Assembly: GCF_913776295.1 (NCBI RefSeq)
Contig: NZ_CAJYOJ010000045.1
Location: 1 to 64,000 of the forward strand
Source of the DNA: an uncultured Pedobacter sp.
Lineage (GTDB): Bacteria; Bacteroidota; Bacteroidia; Sphingobacteriales; Sphingobacteriaceae
Length of the DNA stretch: 64,000 nucleotides
Direction of reading: 5' to 3'
Below are positions 8,718 to 16,875 of this stretch, in pieces; the first letter of the stretch is position 1; each line of letters opens with the position of its first letter. The translations under genes were made by a program, and so were the position numbers. Under the pieces are notes generated by a model, which was not told the origin of the DNA, searched no databases, and worked only from the letters and a program-made list of their open reading frames with translations.

Positions 8718-9425
8718 TTAAACTTGAGGGTGAGCGGATGTTGAATGATCGTCTGTTTTGACTGGTGATGCAGGTTCGTTTTCTACTATCGTTTCCGAAA
8801 AATCAGCTGTTTTTTGTTGTTCAGCATCCTGTTGCTGTTGAAAAGCCGCCCAGTCATTTTTTCTTTTTGATTTGGCTATGATACTGATGCCTAGAGCAAT
8901 AAATATCAATGGCCACATGTATCTGAATAAGTTACGAATACTAAACCAATCAGGTATAAAATCCATTTCGCGCATTAGGAAAAAACATCCGATTACCAGT
9001 AGTACCAATCCGCCGATGGTGCGGCCGGTATCATTCGATTTATTAAACTTACTAAAATCAGGCTGTGTTTCGAACGGTGTTTTCTGTGTGCCGTCTACAG
9101 GTTGTGTCCAATTCTGATTTCCCTGATTAGCAGGTCCGGCGAAAGGATCGGCGGTTCCAAATGGCTGTGCATTTGGGTTTTTGTTACCAAAGTAATCGTT
9201 AAATTTAGAGAATTTTGCTGCCGGATCGTTATTCACCGGAACAATAATCCACATGATAATATAGGCAATTAAGCCACCTCCGGCCATAAATATGGCCGAT
9301 AATGCAAACAATAACCTGATTATGGTAACCTCCACCTGCATATAATCAGCAAGTCCCGAAGCTACCCCTGCAATCATCTTATCGTGTTCGTTCCTAAAAA
9401 GCTTCTTTTCCATAACGTTGTTCAT
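8718..9425 (-). CDS. PspC domain membrane protein
   Basis: About 235 residues. The N-terminal PspC domain is clear (KLFRNEHDKMIAGVASGLA, then DYMQVEVTIIRLLFALS, then a membrane segment ending IIMWIIVPV). A Gln/Asn/Pro-rich linker follows, then a second membrane pair (GRTIGGLVLLVIGCFFLMRE; WPLIFIALGISIIAK) like that of DUF5668 proteins, and a polar tail. PspC domains sense or respond to membrane stress. The ATG at 9425 (MNNVMEKK) or 9413 (MEKKLF) is likelier than the upstream TTG. It lies 7 bp after the SDR stop and 4 bp before the LiaF-like gene, so it is in an operon. Confidence 0.86.
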   Translation of the reverse strand: MNNVMEKKLFRNEHDKMIAGVASGLADYMQVEVTIIRLLFALSAIFMAGGGLIAYIIMWIIVPVNNDPAAKFSKFNDYFGNKNPNAQPFGTADPFAGPANQGNQNWTQPVDGTQKTPFETQPDFSKFNKSNDTGRTIGGLVLLVIGCFFLMREMDFIPDWFSIRNLFRYMWPLIFIALGISIIAKSKRKNDWAAFQQQQDAEQQKTADFSETIVENEPASPVKTDDHSTSAHPQV

Positions 9426-9432
9426 TTTGTGT

Positions 9433-10122
9433 TTAAAAATCAAGCGGAGTAATTAAAACCTCATCTACATTTACCCCTTTACTTAAGTTTAAAATGGTAA
9501 ATAAAGTTTCAGCAATATCTTCAGGCTGTACAAATTTTTCATCCGGAATTGTTGTGCCTTCCCAGGATGAAGTTTTAGTAGCGCCTGGCAAAAAAGCTGT
9601 AACCTTAACATGGTGAGGTGCTAACTCTTGCCGCAATACATGATTAAGACTCAACATCGCTGCTTTTGTTACACTATAACTTCCGGCATTTTTTGGAGGT
9701 ACATTACTTGCTATCGAACAGATGTTAAATATGTGGCCCCGCTGCGCTAAGCGCATCCTTTTGCCAAAGAATTTGCTCAAATAATAAGTGGCATTTGTGT
9801 TTAAATGTTGTTGTTTTTCAAAGGTTTCGTCATCCTCATCAAGCATGCTGCCAGGCAAAAAAACCCCTACGTTGTTGATTAAAACATTTATATTATCAAA
9901 ATTTATGGTGGTCGAATTTAGAAAAGCATATACTTCTTCTTTAACTGAAAAATCTGCTGCGTGGATAAAAATGACATTTCCATAAGGGCTTAACTCCTCC
10001 TGAAGATTATTAAGGTCGCTTAAACTCCTCGCTACTAAAATCAAATCGTACCCGTTCCGGGCAAATTTAGTCGCAATAGCTTTTCCAATCCCCTTAGTTG
10101 CACCTGTTATTACCGCTTTCAT
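9433..10122 (-). CDS. Short-chain dehydrogenase/reductase
   Basis: A classical SDR of 229 residues. It has the NAD(P)-binding TGATKGIGKAIA at the N-terminus, NNVG after the fourth strand, and the active-site pair Ser/YSVTK with the serine in ICSIAS. Arg at the end of strand 2 (LVARSL) suggests NADP preference. The substrate is unknown. It is the first gene of the run leading into PspC and LiaF-like membrane proteins; whether this link is functional is unclear. The region upstream to 10269 separates it from the divergent mlaE gene and should hold both promoters. Confidence 0.9.
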   Translation of the reverse strand: MKAVITGATKGIGKAIATKFARNGYDLILVARSLSDLNNLQEELSPYGNVIFIHAADFSVKEEVYAFLNSTTINFDNINVLINNVGVFLPGSMLDEDDETFEKQQHLNTNATYYLSKFFGKRMRLAQRGHIFNICSIASNVPPKNAGSYSVTKAAMLSLNHVLRQELAPHHVKVTAFLPGATKTSSWEGTTIPDEKFVQPEDIAETLFTILNLSKGVNVDEVLITPLDF

Positions 10123-10269
10123 TATTTATGGTTTAATTTTTGTTAACAAAAAACCATAATTATATTCAAAACCACGAATATTTTTGTAATTAGCAAAGCG
10201 CTCCAACTTTTTTATCGTTTCTTTGTAGTAGTATAGAATGATCATTTAAATTAAGCAAATACATACGGA

Positions 10270-11004
10270 ATGAATTTTACCAATTTCGGCAGATACATCC
10301 TGCTACTTAAGTCTGTATTCAGAAGGCCGGAAAAACTGAAAATATACCTGAAAGAAATCGCCAAACAAATGGATTATGTCGGCGTTGGCTCTTTAGGTTT
10401 AATTGCTATTATTTCTACTTTTATCGGTGCAGTAATGACTTTACAAATTGCTTTCCAGTTGGTTAGTGATTTTATTCCAAAAACCATTATCGGTTCTGTA
10501 AACCGCGATTCAAGTATATTGGAATTAAGTCCAACTATTAGTGCAATTGTACTGGCAGGAAAAATCGGTTCGGCCATTTCGTCTGAAATTGGATCAATGC
10601 GGGTTACCGAGCAGATTGATGCCCTGGAAATCATGGGTATTAATGCACCGGGATATTTAATTCTCCCAAAAATTATTTCGGGTATAACCATGGTACCCAT
10701 GCTGGTTATTATTTCGATGTTTTTAAGCATTACCGGTGGCTATATTGGTGGCTCGGTTTCGGGAGCAGTAACACCAGCAGAATATATTCAAGGTATTACC
10801 ACCGATTTTAACCCTTATACCATTACCGTTGCTTTGGTAAAAGCATTTGTATTCGGATTTATTATCACATCTGTTCCGGCTTACGAAGGATTTTATGTTC
10901 GCGGTGGTGCACTGGAAGTTTCTCAGGCCAGTACAAGAGCTGTTGTAATTAGCTGTATTTCTATTTTAGCTTGCGATTATATCGTGACCCAATTGTTATT
11001 GTAA
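10270..11004 (+). CDS. mlaE: MlaE-type ABC permease
   Basis: Permease of a phospholipid-trafficking ABC transporter in the inner membrane (MlaE/TrigalactosylDG1 family). The 244 residues contain five to six hydrophobic segments and the family hallmark region SAISSEIGSMRVTEQIDALEIMGINAPGYL. It overlaps the ATPase gene by one base (TAATG), so the two are translationally coupled. A periplasmic MlaD/MCE gene, usual in such operons, is not found in this window, so the substrate-binding part must be encoded elsewhere. Direction of lipid transport cannot be told from sequence. Confidence 0.93.
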   Translation: MNFTNFGRYILLLKSVFRRPEKLKIYLKEIAKQMDYVGVGSLGLIAIISTFIGAVMTLQIAFQLVSDFIPKTIIGSVNRDSSILELSPTISAIVLAGKIGSAISSEIGSMRVTEQIDALEIMGINAPGYLILPKIISGITMVPMLVIISMFLSITGGYIGGSVSGAVTPAEYIQGITTDFNPYTITVALVKAFVFGFIITSVPAYEGFYVRGGALEVSQASTRAVVISCISILACDYIVTQLLL

Positions 11005-11756
11005 TGATCGAAATTAAAGATATTTATAAGTCATTCTCCGGAAATGAGGTTTTAAAAGGTATTTCCGGAAAGTTTGAAGAAGGTGTAACCAATTTAATTA
11101 TTGGTGGTTCCGGCTCGGGAAAAACAACCTTACTAAAATGTATGGTGGGCCTGCACCAACCAGATTCTGGCTCAGTATTGTATGATGGACGCGATTTTAC
11201 CCCGATGACCTATGAGCAGCGTATTGAGGTACGTAAAGAAATTGGCATGTTATTTCAAGGCTCTGCCCTGTTTGATAGTATGACAGTTGAAGAAAACATC
11301 ATGTTTCCGTTAAACATGTTTACCGATCAAAGCAGAAAGGAAAAGCTGGAGCGGGTAGATTTTTGTCTGGAACGGGTAAACCTGGCTGGCAAAAACAAAT
11401 TATTCCCGGCTGAACTATCTGGTGGCATGAAAAAACGGGTAGGTATTGCACGTGCTATTTCCATGAATCCAAAATACTTGTTCTGTGATGAGCCTAACTC
11501 GGGTTTAGACCCGAAAACTTCCATTGTAATTGACGAACTGATCAAGGAAATTACGGAAGAATATAAAACCACTACCATTGTGGTGACGCACGATATGAAC
11601 TCGGTAATGGGTATTGGCGATTACATTCTATTTTTGCACGAAGGAAAGAAATTTTGGGAAGGCAGCAACAAGGAAATTGCCCATACCGATATTCAGGAAC
11701 TGAATGACTTCGTATTTGCCAGCCGTTTTATGAAAGCTGCAAAAGATAAGTTTTAA
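11004..11756 (+). CDS. mlaF: MlaF-type ABC transporter ATPase
   Basis: The 250-residue ATPase partner of the preceding permease. It shows Walker A GGSGSGKT (34-41), Q-loop LFQGSALFDSMTV, signature LSGGMKKR (138-145), Walker B YLFCDEP (158-164) and the switch histidine in VVTHD (His196). The start is the ATG at 11004 that overlaps the permease stop; the open frame extends 11 codons further upstream, but those lie inside mlaE. The DEPNSGLDP sequence is typical of the Mla/Ttg2A branch. It probably energises lipid transport between inner and outer membrane. Confidence 0.94.
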   Translation: MIEIKDIYKSFSGNEVLKGISGKFEEGVTNLIIGGSGSGKTTLLKCMVGLHQPDSGSVLYDGRDFTPMTYEQRIEVRKEIGMLFQGSALFDSMTVEENIMFPLNMFTDQSRKEKLERVDFCLERVNLAGKNKLFPAELSGGMKKRVGIARAISMNPKYLFCDEPNSGLDPKTSIVIDELIKEITEEYKTTTIVVTHDMNSVMGIGDYILFLHEGKKFWEGSNKEIAHTDIQELNDFVFASRFMKAAKDKF

Positions 11757-11776
11757 GAAAATTTGTATATTTGTAT

Positions 11777-12022
11777 ATGACTACGGCTACCAAAAATATC
11801 ATTCACAAATTGGAAACCTTACCAGAAAGCATGGTAAATGAGGTTGAAGATTTTATTGATTTTTTAAAAGCCAAACATTCAAAAAGTTTCCCTAAATCAG
11901 CAGTTGAAAAAGCAAATGTTGTTGAAGAACCAAAAAGCTTATATGGTGCTGCGAAAGGTACAATTCTTTATATCTCTGATGATTTTAATGAACCATTAGA
12001 TGAACTAAAGGATTATATGTAA
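11777..12022 (+). CDS. DUF2281 antitoxin-like protein without a toxin
   Basis: An 81-residue protein starting MTTATKNIIHKLETLPES with VEDFIDFLKAKHSK, the DUF2281 pattern of VapB-like antitoxins, and ending ISDDFNEPLDELKDYM. It is clearly related to the 67-residue protein at 50019 (VADFVEFLKTKHKG...LSDDFDEPLEMFADYI). In that pair a PIN toxin starts in a TAATG overlap. Here the same TAATG overlap is present but the frame that follows ends after seven codons, and an inverted-repeat element begins 27 bp later. The toxin gene therefore seems lost or replaced. It starts 20 bp after mlaF. Confidence 0.7.
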   Translation: MTTATKNIIHKLETLPESMVNEVEDFIDFLKAKHSKSFPKSAVEKANVVEEPKSLYGAAKGTILYISDDFNEPLDELKDYM

Positions 12023-12048
12023 TGCGTCTAAATTTTACTAAATAAAAT

Positions 12049-12121
12049 CGTCGTTGCGAGGCACGAAGCAATCTCCTTCTGTATGTATTGCATTAAGATT
12101 GCTTCGTACCTCGCAGTGACG
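12049..12121. repeat. Palindromic repeat element
   Basis: Arms GTTGCGAGGCACGAAGCAAT and ATTGCTTCGTACCTCGCAGT are near-perfect inverted copies around about 22 bp. It would form a long hairpin in RNA or DNA. It sits exactly where a toxin gene would be expected after the orphan antitoxin. Confidence 0.8.
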
Positions 12122-12139
12122 GACCACATACAATATTAA

Positions 12140-13021
12140 ATGATACAATTACTCGCCCCCACCCATTGGAAAGATTATGAACTGATAGATTGCGGGGATT
12201 TTGAAAAATTAGAACGTTTCGGAAACGTCATCCTCATCCGTCCCGAACCGCAGGCGGTATGGAAAAAAACATTATCAGAACAGGATTGGAGAAAAGCAGC
12301 CAACATTACTTTTAAAGGCCGTTCGGCAACTTCAGGCGAGTGGGTAAAAAAAAATCAGTCTATTCCAGACCGCTGGCATGTAGAATATAAAAATAATGAA
12401 GTTGCCATTAAACTTCGTTTGGGTTTAACTTCATTTAAACATGTGGGCGTATTTCCGGAGCAGGCAGTAAACTGGGATTATATCTCCTCATCAATAAAAA
12501 AGTTTAAAACACCACAGCCTAAAGTTTTAAATCTTTTTGCCTATACCGGGGCGGCATCGCTCATTGCAAATGCGGCTGGCGCAGAAACTACCCATGTAGA
12601 TTCGATTAAACAGGTGGTAACCTGGGCAAATGAAAACCAGGAGCTTTCGGGATTGAAAGATACCCGCTGGATGGTTGAGGATGCGCTAAAGTATGTGAAA
12701 AAAGAATTAAAAAGAGGTAAAAAATACAATGGAATTATCTTGGACCCGCCAGCTTACGGCCATGGCCCTAATGGAGAAAAATGGAAACTGGAAGACCATA
12801 TCCAGGAAATGATGCAGGACGTGGTGCAATTATTGGATGAAAAAGAACATTTCCTTATCCTAAATACTTACTCTCTTGGTTTTTCTTCAGTAATTGTTGA
12901 AAATTTAATCCGTACTTCTTTCCCTGCAGTTAAAAATCTCGAAACAGGAGAACTTTATTTACAGGCCACTTCAGGCATTAAATTGCCGTTAGGCGTTTTT
13001 GGCAAATTCTGTAATGTGTAA
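12140..13021 (+). CDS. Class I SAM-dependent methyltransferase, RlmI-like
   Basis: A 293-residue methyltransferase resembling the catalytic part of 23S rRNA (cytosine-5) methyltransferases of the RlmI/RlmK group. The SAM-binding motif I is VLNLFAYTGAASLIAN, the acidic motif II end is THVDSIKQVV, and the catalytic motif is ILDPPAYGHGPNGEKW. The N-terminal PUA domain of RlmI is not evident, so the exact target (rRNA or other) is uncertain. It has its own intergenic region with the repeat element upstream. No partner gene is visible. Confidence 0.85.
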   Translation: MIQLLAPTHWKDYELIDCGDFEKLERFGNVILIRPEPQAVWKKTLSEQDWRKAANITFKGRSATSGEWVKKNQSIPDRWHVEYKNNEVAIKLRLGLTSFKHVGVFPEQAVNWDYISSSIKKFKTPQPKVLNLFAYTGAASLIANAAGAETTHVDSIKQVVTWANENQELSGLKDTRWMVEDALKYVKKELKRGKKYNGIILDPPAYGHGPNGEKWKLEDHIQEMMQDVVQLLDEKEHFLILNTYSLGFSSVIVENLIRTSFPAVKNLETGELYLQATSGIKLPLGVFGKFCNV

Positions 13022-13108
13022 ATGTTGAATACTTTATTTTAAACTACCATATTTCCGCCCTACTTTCATTGGTCCGGAAAAAGACTAAAATTTAATTATC
13101 TTATATCT

Positions 13109-14158
13109 ATGAAATTCCCTTCATTAGCAGGCACCATCATACTTGGTTTTGCCGCAATCAGCTTATTTGCCAACTGTAATTCAGACAGTAAGGGCGGAAG
13201 CAGCATTGGTAAAATCTTTTCAACTGATACCACTAAAAAGAAAACCGACTCAACCGCAAATGTTATGAAACCGGTTGATCCAAAACTTTACGATTCATTA
13301 GTAAAAAAACTAGCAAACGGAGATACTACGGGAAGATGGCCGGTTAAAAAGCAACCATATCCTTTGGCAGGCGCTATTTTACCTTTTAAACGCATTGTTG
13401 TTTACTATGGGAACCTGCACTCGAAAAAGATGGGTGCACTTGGCGAATATGCGCCTAAAGAAATGTGGCAACGCCTGAATGCTGAAGTTAAACATTGGGA
13501 AAAAGCTGATCCTTCTACACCTGTACAACCAGGATTACACTATATTGCCGCAGTAGCCAGTGGAACACCCGGAAAAGATGGAAAGTATATCAACAGGATG
13601 GGTGATAAACAAATCGATTCTGTTTTGAAAATTGCCAAAATGCAACCCAATACCATTGTCTTTTTAGATCTTCAGGTTGCTTTAAGTACCATAAAAGCAG
13701 AATTGCCCCGTATTGAAAAATATCTTGAACTGCCTTATGTACATTTAGGAATCGATCCAGAATTTTCAATGAAGGATGGTTCGTTGCCTGGTAAGAAAAT
13801 TGGCACCTATGATGCTGCAGATGTAAATTATGTAACACAATACCTTGCAGATATTGTTAAAAAGCACAATCTGCCTCCGAAAGTATTTGTATTACACCGC
13901 TTTACAAAAAAAATGGTAACCAATTCAGCTAACATTAAACTACGTCCGGAAGTACAGGTAGTGATGCACATGGATGGATGGGGCGAACCCGAATTAAAAA
14001 AAGGCACCTATCGCCACTTTATACAAAGCGAACCGGTACAGTTTACTGGTTTTAAGTTGTTTTACAAAAATGACCTGAAAAAAGAACCAAAGCGGTTAAT
14101 GACTCCGGAAGAGCTGTTAAAGCTAACTCCAAAGCCGATATATATACAATATCAATAA
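13109..14158 (+). CDS. Uncharacterised lipoprotein
   Basis: I do not recognise this 349-residue protein with certainty. It begins with a signal sequence ending at a lipobox-like LFANCNSDS, so it is probably lipid-anchored, followed by a Ser/Thr/Lys-rich linker to about residue 55. The globular part has alternating beta and alpha pattern with acidic and aromatic motifs typical of a TIM-barrel-like hydrolase: VVYYGNLHSKKMGALGEY, YIAAVASGTPGKDGKY, TIVFLDLQ, YVHLGIDPEFSM and VVMHMDGWGEP. The conserved Asp and Glu in HLGIDPEFSM are good catalytic candidates, which is inference. The gene is monocistronic and ends in a strong terminator. Confidence 0.7.
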   Translation: MKFPSLAGTIILGFAAISLFANCNSDSKGGSSIGKIFSTDTTKKKTDSTANVMKPVDPKLYDSLVKKLANGDTTGRWPVKKQPYPLAGAILPFKRIVVYYGNLHSKKMGALGEYAPKEMWQRLNAEVKHWEKADPSTPVQPGLHYIAAVASGTPGKDGKYINRMGDKQIDSVLKIAKMQPNTIVFLDLQVALSTIKAELPRIEKYLELPYVHLGIDPEFSMKDGSLPGKKIGTYDAADVNYVTQYLADIVKKHNLPPKVFVLHRFTKKMVTNSANIKLRPEVQVVMHMDGWGEPELKKGTYRHFIQSEPVQFTGFKLFYKNDLKKEPKRLMTPEELLKLTPKPIYIQYQ

Positions 14159-14164
14159 GTTTCC

Positions 14165-14195
14165 AGCCTGTAATCAACATTACAGGCTTTTTTTT
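14165..14195 (+). terminator. Intrinsic terminator
   Basis: Stem AGCCTGTAAT / ATTACAGGCT (10 bp, perfect) with loop CAAC, then a run of eight T. It lies 7 bp after the stop of the lipoprotein gene. Confidence 0.93.
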
Positions 14196-14346
14196 AATCC
14201 CTTAACGAATGCTGTTCATAATTATAAAATCAGCGCGAATCAAAACCTGTAAGAATAATCAAGCGCTAAACCTATTGCAATATCAAAAAAATGTCTTTTT
14301 TTTGAATTAATCTAAAATTTGGAATAGATTTTATATTAAGAAGATT

Positions 14347-14889
14347 ATGCAGATAGCAACATTTGGCGGAGGCTGTTTTTGGTGTACCGAAGCCGTTTTT
14401 CAAACTTTAAATGGTGTAAGCCAGGTTACATCAGGCTACATGGGAGGGGATTTAAAACATCCCACCTATATGGAAATATGTAACGGCGATACCGGGCATG
14501 CAGAGGTGGTTCAAATCACATTTGATGAAATTATTATAACGTTCGCTGAACTTTTATTGATATTCTTTAAAACCCACAATCCAACAACCTTAAACAGACA
14601 AGGTAACGATGTTGGCACTCAATACCGATCAGTAGTCTTTTATGAAAATGAGGACCAGAGAAAGCAGACAGAAAAAATGATTGCAGATTTAACAGAACAA
14701 CATATTTTCGACAAGCCTATTGCTACAGAAGTTGCCCCGGTAAGCGAATTTTATGAAGCAGAAGATTATCATCAAAACTATTTTGGCCACAACCAGTCAA
14801 AACCATATTGCGCCTTTGTAATACAACCTAAACTGAACAAGTTTATGGTAGATTTCAAAGATAAAGTTAAATCAGCACTTTTAGAATAG
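14347..14889 (+). CDS. msrA: Peptide-methionine (S)-S-oxide reductase
   Basis: Repairs oxidised methionine in proteins. The 180-residue length and the active-site GGGCFWCTEAVFQ (catalytic Cys10) are typical of MsrA, as are SGYMGG, YRSVVFY and EDYHQNYF near the C-terminus. No signal peptide is present, so the enzyme is cytoplasmic. No MsrB gene is adjacent. It ends one base before the converging acyl-CoA dehydrogenase-family gene, with no room for a separate terminator between them. Confidence 0.96.
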   Translation: MQIATFGGGCFWCTEAVFQTLNGVSQVTSGYMGGDLKHPTYMEICNGDTGHAEVVQITFDEIIITFAELLLIFFKTHNPTTLNRQGNDVGTQYRSVVFYENEDQRKQTEKMIADLTEQHIFDKPIATEVAPVSEFYEAEDYHQNYFGHNQSKPYCAFVIQPKLNKFMVDFKDKVKSALLE

Positions 14890-15978
14890 TTAGCTATCAA
14901 AAGTAAGTAAGGCATGCTGGCTGGCGGTGTGAAGATCCCTCCAAACCCTATTGATTTCCGACTCTTTCTTTGCCGCCTCTAAACCACAATATGGGAACAA
15001 CATGGCTACTATTTTCCAACAGGCATGCGCCAATTTACGGCTGTTTGAACTTACCTCCTTTAACTTGTCATCGCTAATTTTACCCTTATTCATTAACTCA
15101 TCCCATGACTGATCAAAAGAAAGGTAAAATTGCGTACGTAGGCTTAACAATTCAGCTTTGCAGTTGTTAAGCACATTGTTAAAAAACAAAATCTGCGTTT
15201 CGCTATATCTTCCCAATCCAGACCGGGCATAAAAAGATTGTTCAACCAGTTTAATAAAATGATTGGTCATTCCTAAGCTATTTACTGCCAGTGTGGTTTC
15301 TGCCAGCTGCAAAAAAGGAAAATCAAACCCGCAATCGGCCACTTCAATTTGCTGGTTAATTTCAAAAGTCCGATTTTCATCCACATTTAAATTACAAACT
15401 TCAAAAGCATGGCTTCCTGTAGCTATTAAACCAAAATACGACCAGCCTGGTAAAATATTTACTTCTTCTTTTTTAAGAATAAATGACTTGATTTTAGGCA
15501 ATCCGTTTTCATCCAGAATATCATCACCGCTTTCATTTTGGAGGGTACAATTGGCGGTAAATATAGTAGCATGTAATGCACCGCTGGCGTAACTCCACTT
15601 CCCATTAAGCAGATAACCTTCCCGAGTTTTAACTGCTACTCCACCAACAGCGCCACTTCCTGCAAAACAAACCTCAGGGTCAGCGAAAATCTCTGCGGCC
15701 AATGCAGGATTTAGAAATCCGGCAAACCAGCCTGCGCCTGCACAAAGTGTAACGGTCCAGCCTAAACTTCCATCGGCTTCTGCTAATTCTTCTTCCAACC
15801 TTAAAATTTCCGGAAGCTTTTTCCCTGGCCCACCGTAAACCTCTGGTACGAAAAGCTTAAACCAATTTTCCTGATAGGCAAGTTCCAGAATTTCGGGATG
15901 TAACCTGCCCATTTCTTCAGAAACTGCGGCATAAGCTTTAACTTTTTCCTGCCAGGTAGGGTTTAATGTTTTGTTCAT
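14890..15978 (-). CDS. Acyl-CoA dehydrogenase family protein
   Basis: A 362-residue flavoprotein-like sequence with N-terminal helical domain (EILELAYQENWFKLFVPEVYGG) and middle domain (GSLGWTVTLCAGAGWFAGFL; GYLLNGKWSYASGALHATIF), matching the acyl-CoA dehydrogenase superfamily, closest in feel to the group that includes HpaH/DszC-like flavin monooxygenases. The usual catalytic Glu/Arg landmarks of true fatty acyl-CoA dehydrogenases are not obvious, so dehydrogenase activity should not be assumed. It lies 22 bp downstream of the PnuC-family gene on the same strand and is probably in its riboswitch-controlled transcript, which may hint at a thiamine-related role. Confidence 0.75.
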   Translation of the reverse strand: MNKTLNPTWQEKVKAYAAVSEEMGRLHPEILELAYQENWFKLFVPEVYGGPGKKLPEILRLEEELAEADGSLGWTVTLCAGAGWFAGFLNPALAAEIFADPEVCFAGSGAVGGVAVKTREGYLLNGKWSYASGALHATIFTANCTLQNESGDDILDENGLPKIKSFILKKEEVNILPGWSYFGLIATGSHAFEVCNLNVDENRTFEINQQIEVADCGFDFPFLQLAETTLAVNSLGMTNHFIKLVEQSFYARSGLGRYSETQILFFNNVLNNCKAELLSLRTQFYLSFDQSWDELMNKGKISDDKLKEVSSNSRKLAHACWKIVAMLFPYCGLEAAKKESEINRVWRDLHTASQHALLTFDS

Positions 15979-16000
15979 AACTGGTGAGTAGAAAGGATGA

Positions 16001-16621
16001 TTAGGCTATGCTGAGTCTATTTTTGTCAATGATCTTTTTCCATTCAAAAAAACCAAATATAGCTACGATGAACAAAAACGTTGTTAAACAGGCCATTAGT
16101 GGAAGTTTTTTGTGGAAGAGCAATGGGATGGCCACAATATTGGATATATTCAGGAATATCCAGTTTTCAATTTTGCGTTTGGCCAATAACCACATGCCTG
16201 CCCATGCTGTTGAAGATACAAAAGCATCAAACAAAGGTACATCCGAATCAGTATAATGCCTCAATACCAGATAAAGCACCCCAAAACCTACAATAGAGAT
16301 CAAAACTGCAATGGTTAATTCCTTATTGCCTGACCAAGATACCTGGTTTTCGCCATCCAGCTTTCTTTTTTTCCAGATAAACCAACCATAAATGCTCATT
16401 GCCAGATAATAGACGTTGAGAAGCACTTCAGCATATAGTTTTACGCCCAGCAGTAAAAACATCCACAATAGAACAGAAATTATTCCGGTTGGATAAAGCC
16501 AGATGCTATTTTTTTTTGCCAATAAAACTTCGGCTACACCAAAACCCACAGCCAGCCATTCGATTAATGAGGTGTGTAAAATCTGCTCCTGAAAAAGCTT
16601 AAACCAGTCTTGAAAACTCAT
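16001..16621 (-). CDS. pnuT: PnuC-family transporter, probably thiamine (PnuT)
   Basis: A 206-residue inner-membrane protein with about seven hydrophobic segments. IEWLAVGFGVAEVLLAKKNS, WLYPTGIISVLLWMF and VYYLAMSIYGWFIWKK are hallmarks of the PnuC vitamin transporter family. PnuC members move nicotinamide riboside, riboflavin or thiamine. A TPP riboswitch directly upstream makes thiamine by far the likeliest substrate. Transcription should start near 16861, so the leader is about 240 nt. The following acyl-CoA dehydrogenase-family gene is probably co-transcribed. Confidence 0.9.
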   Translation of the reverse strand: MSFQDWFKLFQEQILHTSLIEWLAVGFGVAEVLLAKKNSIWLYPTGIISVLLWMFLLLGVKLYAEVLLNVYYLAMSIYGWFIWKKRKLDGENQVSWSGNKELTIAVLISIVGFGVLYLVLRHYTDSDVPLFDAFVSSTAWAGMWLLAKRKIENWIFLNISNIVAIPLLFHKKLPLMACLTTFLFIVAIFGFFEWKKIIDKNRLSIA

Positions 16622-16684
16622 TTACAATATTTGTTAAAATCATTGAAAACTGCTTTCAGGGCAAAACAGCAAGGTAATGCTAAC

Positions 16685-16862
16685 CTCTTTCCTACGTCGG
16701 TATTATCCGCATCAGGTTCATTAAAGGTAGAAGGTTTAGGGTGTAGGGTTTAAGGTTAAATAACCCTAAACCTTAAGCCTTTTGCCTTAAACCTCTAAAT
16801 GGGTATAATCTCAGCAAATTGACGGCAACAGAAATTGCAGCATCAACAAGCACCCCTTTGAG
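16685..16862 (-). ncRNA. TPP riboswitch with extended P3 arm
   Basis: On the minus strand the thi-box core is plain: AGGGGTGCTTG at the 5' side, then GCTGAGATTATACCC, and on the 3' side GAACCTGATGCGGATAATACC followed by GACGTAGGAAAG. Between ACCCATT and AATGAACCTG lies an extra segment of about 77 nt (16722-16798), where other TPP riboswitches have a short P3 loop or P3a arm. The extra segment is self-complementary (TAAGGTTTAGG with CCTAAACCTT) and consists of word repeats. No terminator hairpin with a T-run is seen before the pnuT start, so control is probably at translation. Confidence 0.95.
16722..16798 (-). repeat. CCTAAACC-type word repeat within the riboswitch
   Basis: Words such as GGTTTAGGG, GTAGGGTTTAAGG, CCCTAAACCTTAAGCC and CCTTAAACC alternate, forming inverted pairs. 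Related words occur at 53858-53893 in ribF and between genes near 7695-7735. The riboswitch core on both sides is intact. Confidence 0.75.
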
Positions 16863-16867
16863 TGAGG

Positions 16868-16875
16868 CAAATATA
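16868..16875 (-). promoter_or_regulatory. -7 box of the pnuT transcript
   Basis: Minus-strand TATATTTG followed by C matches the TAnnTTTG consensus and sits about 7 bp before the 5' end of the riboswitch, where the start of transcription is expected. A -33 TTTG was not identified. The plus-strand stretch from here to 17224 (about 350 bp) shows no further feature except AT-rich sequence. Confidence 0.65.

Noticed and set aside
7014-10122. A defence or secretion system in the membrane-protein run
   Set aside because: All genes fall in ordinary envelope or redox families with no nuclease, helicase or effector.
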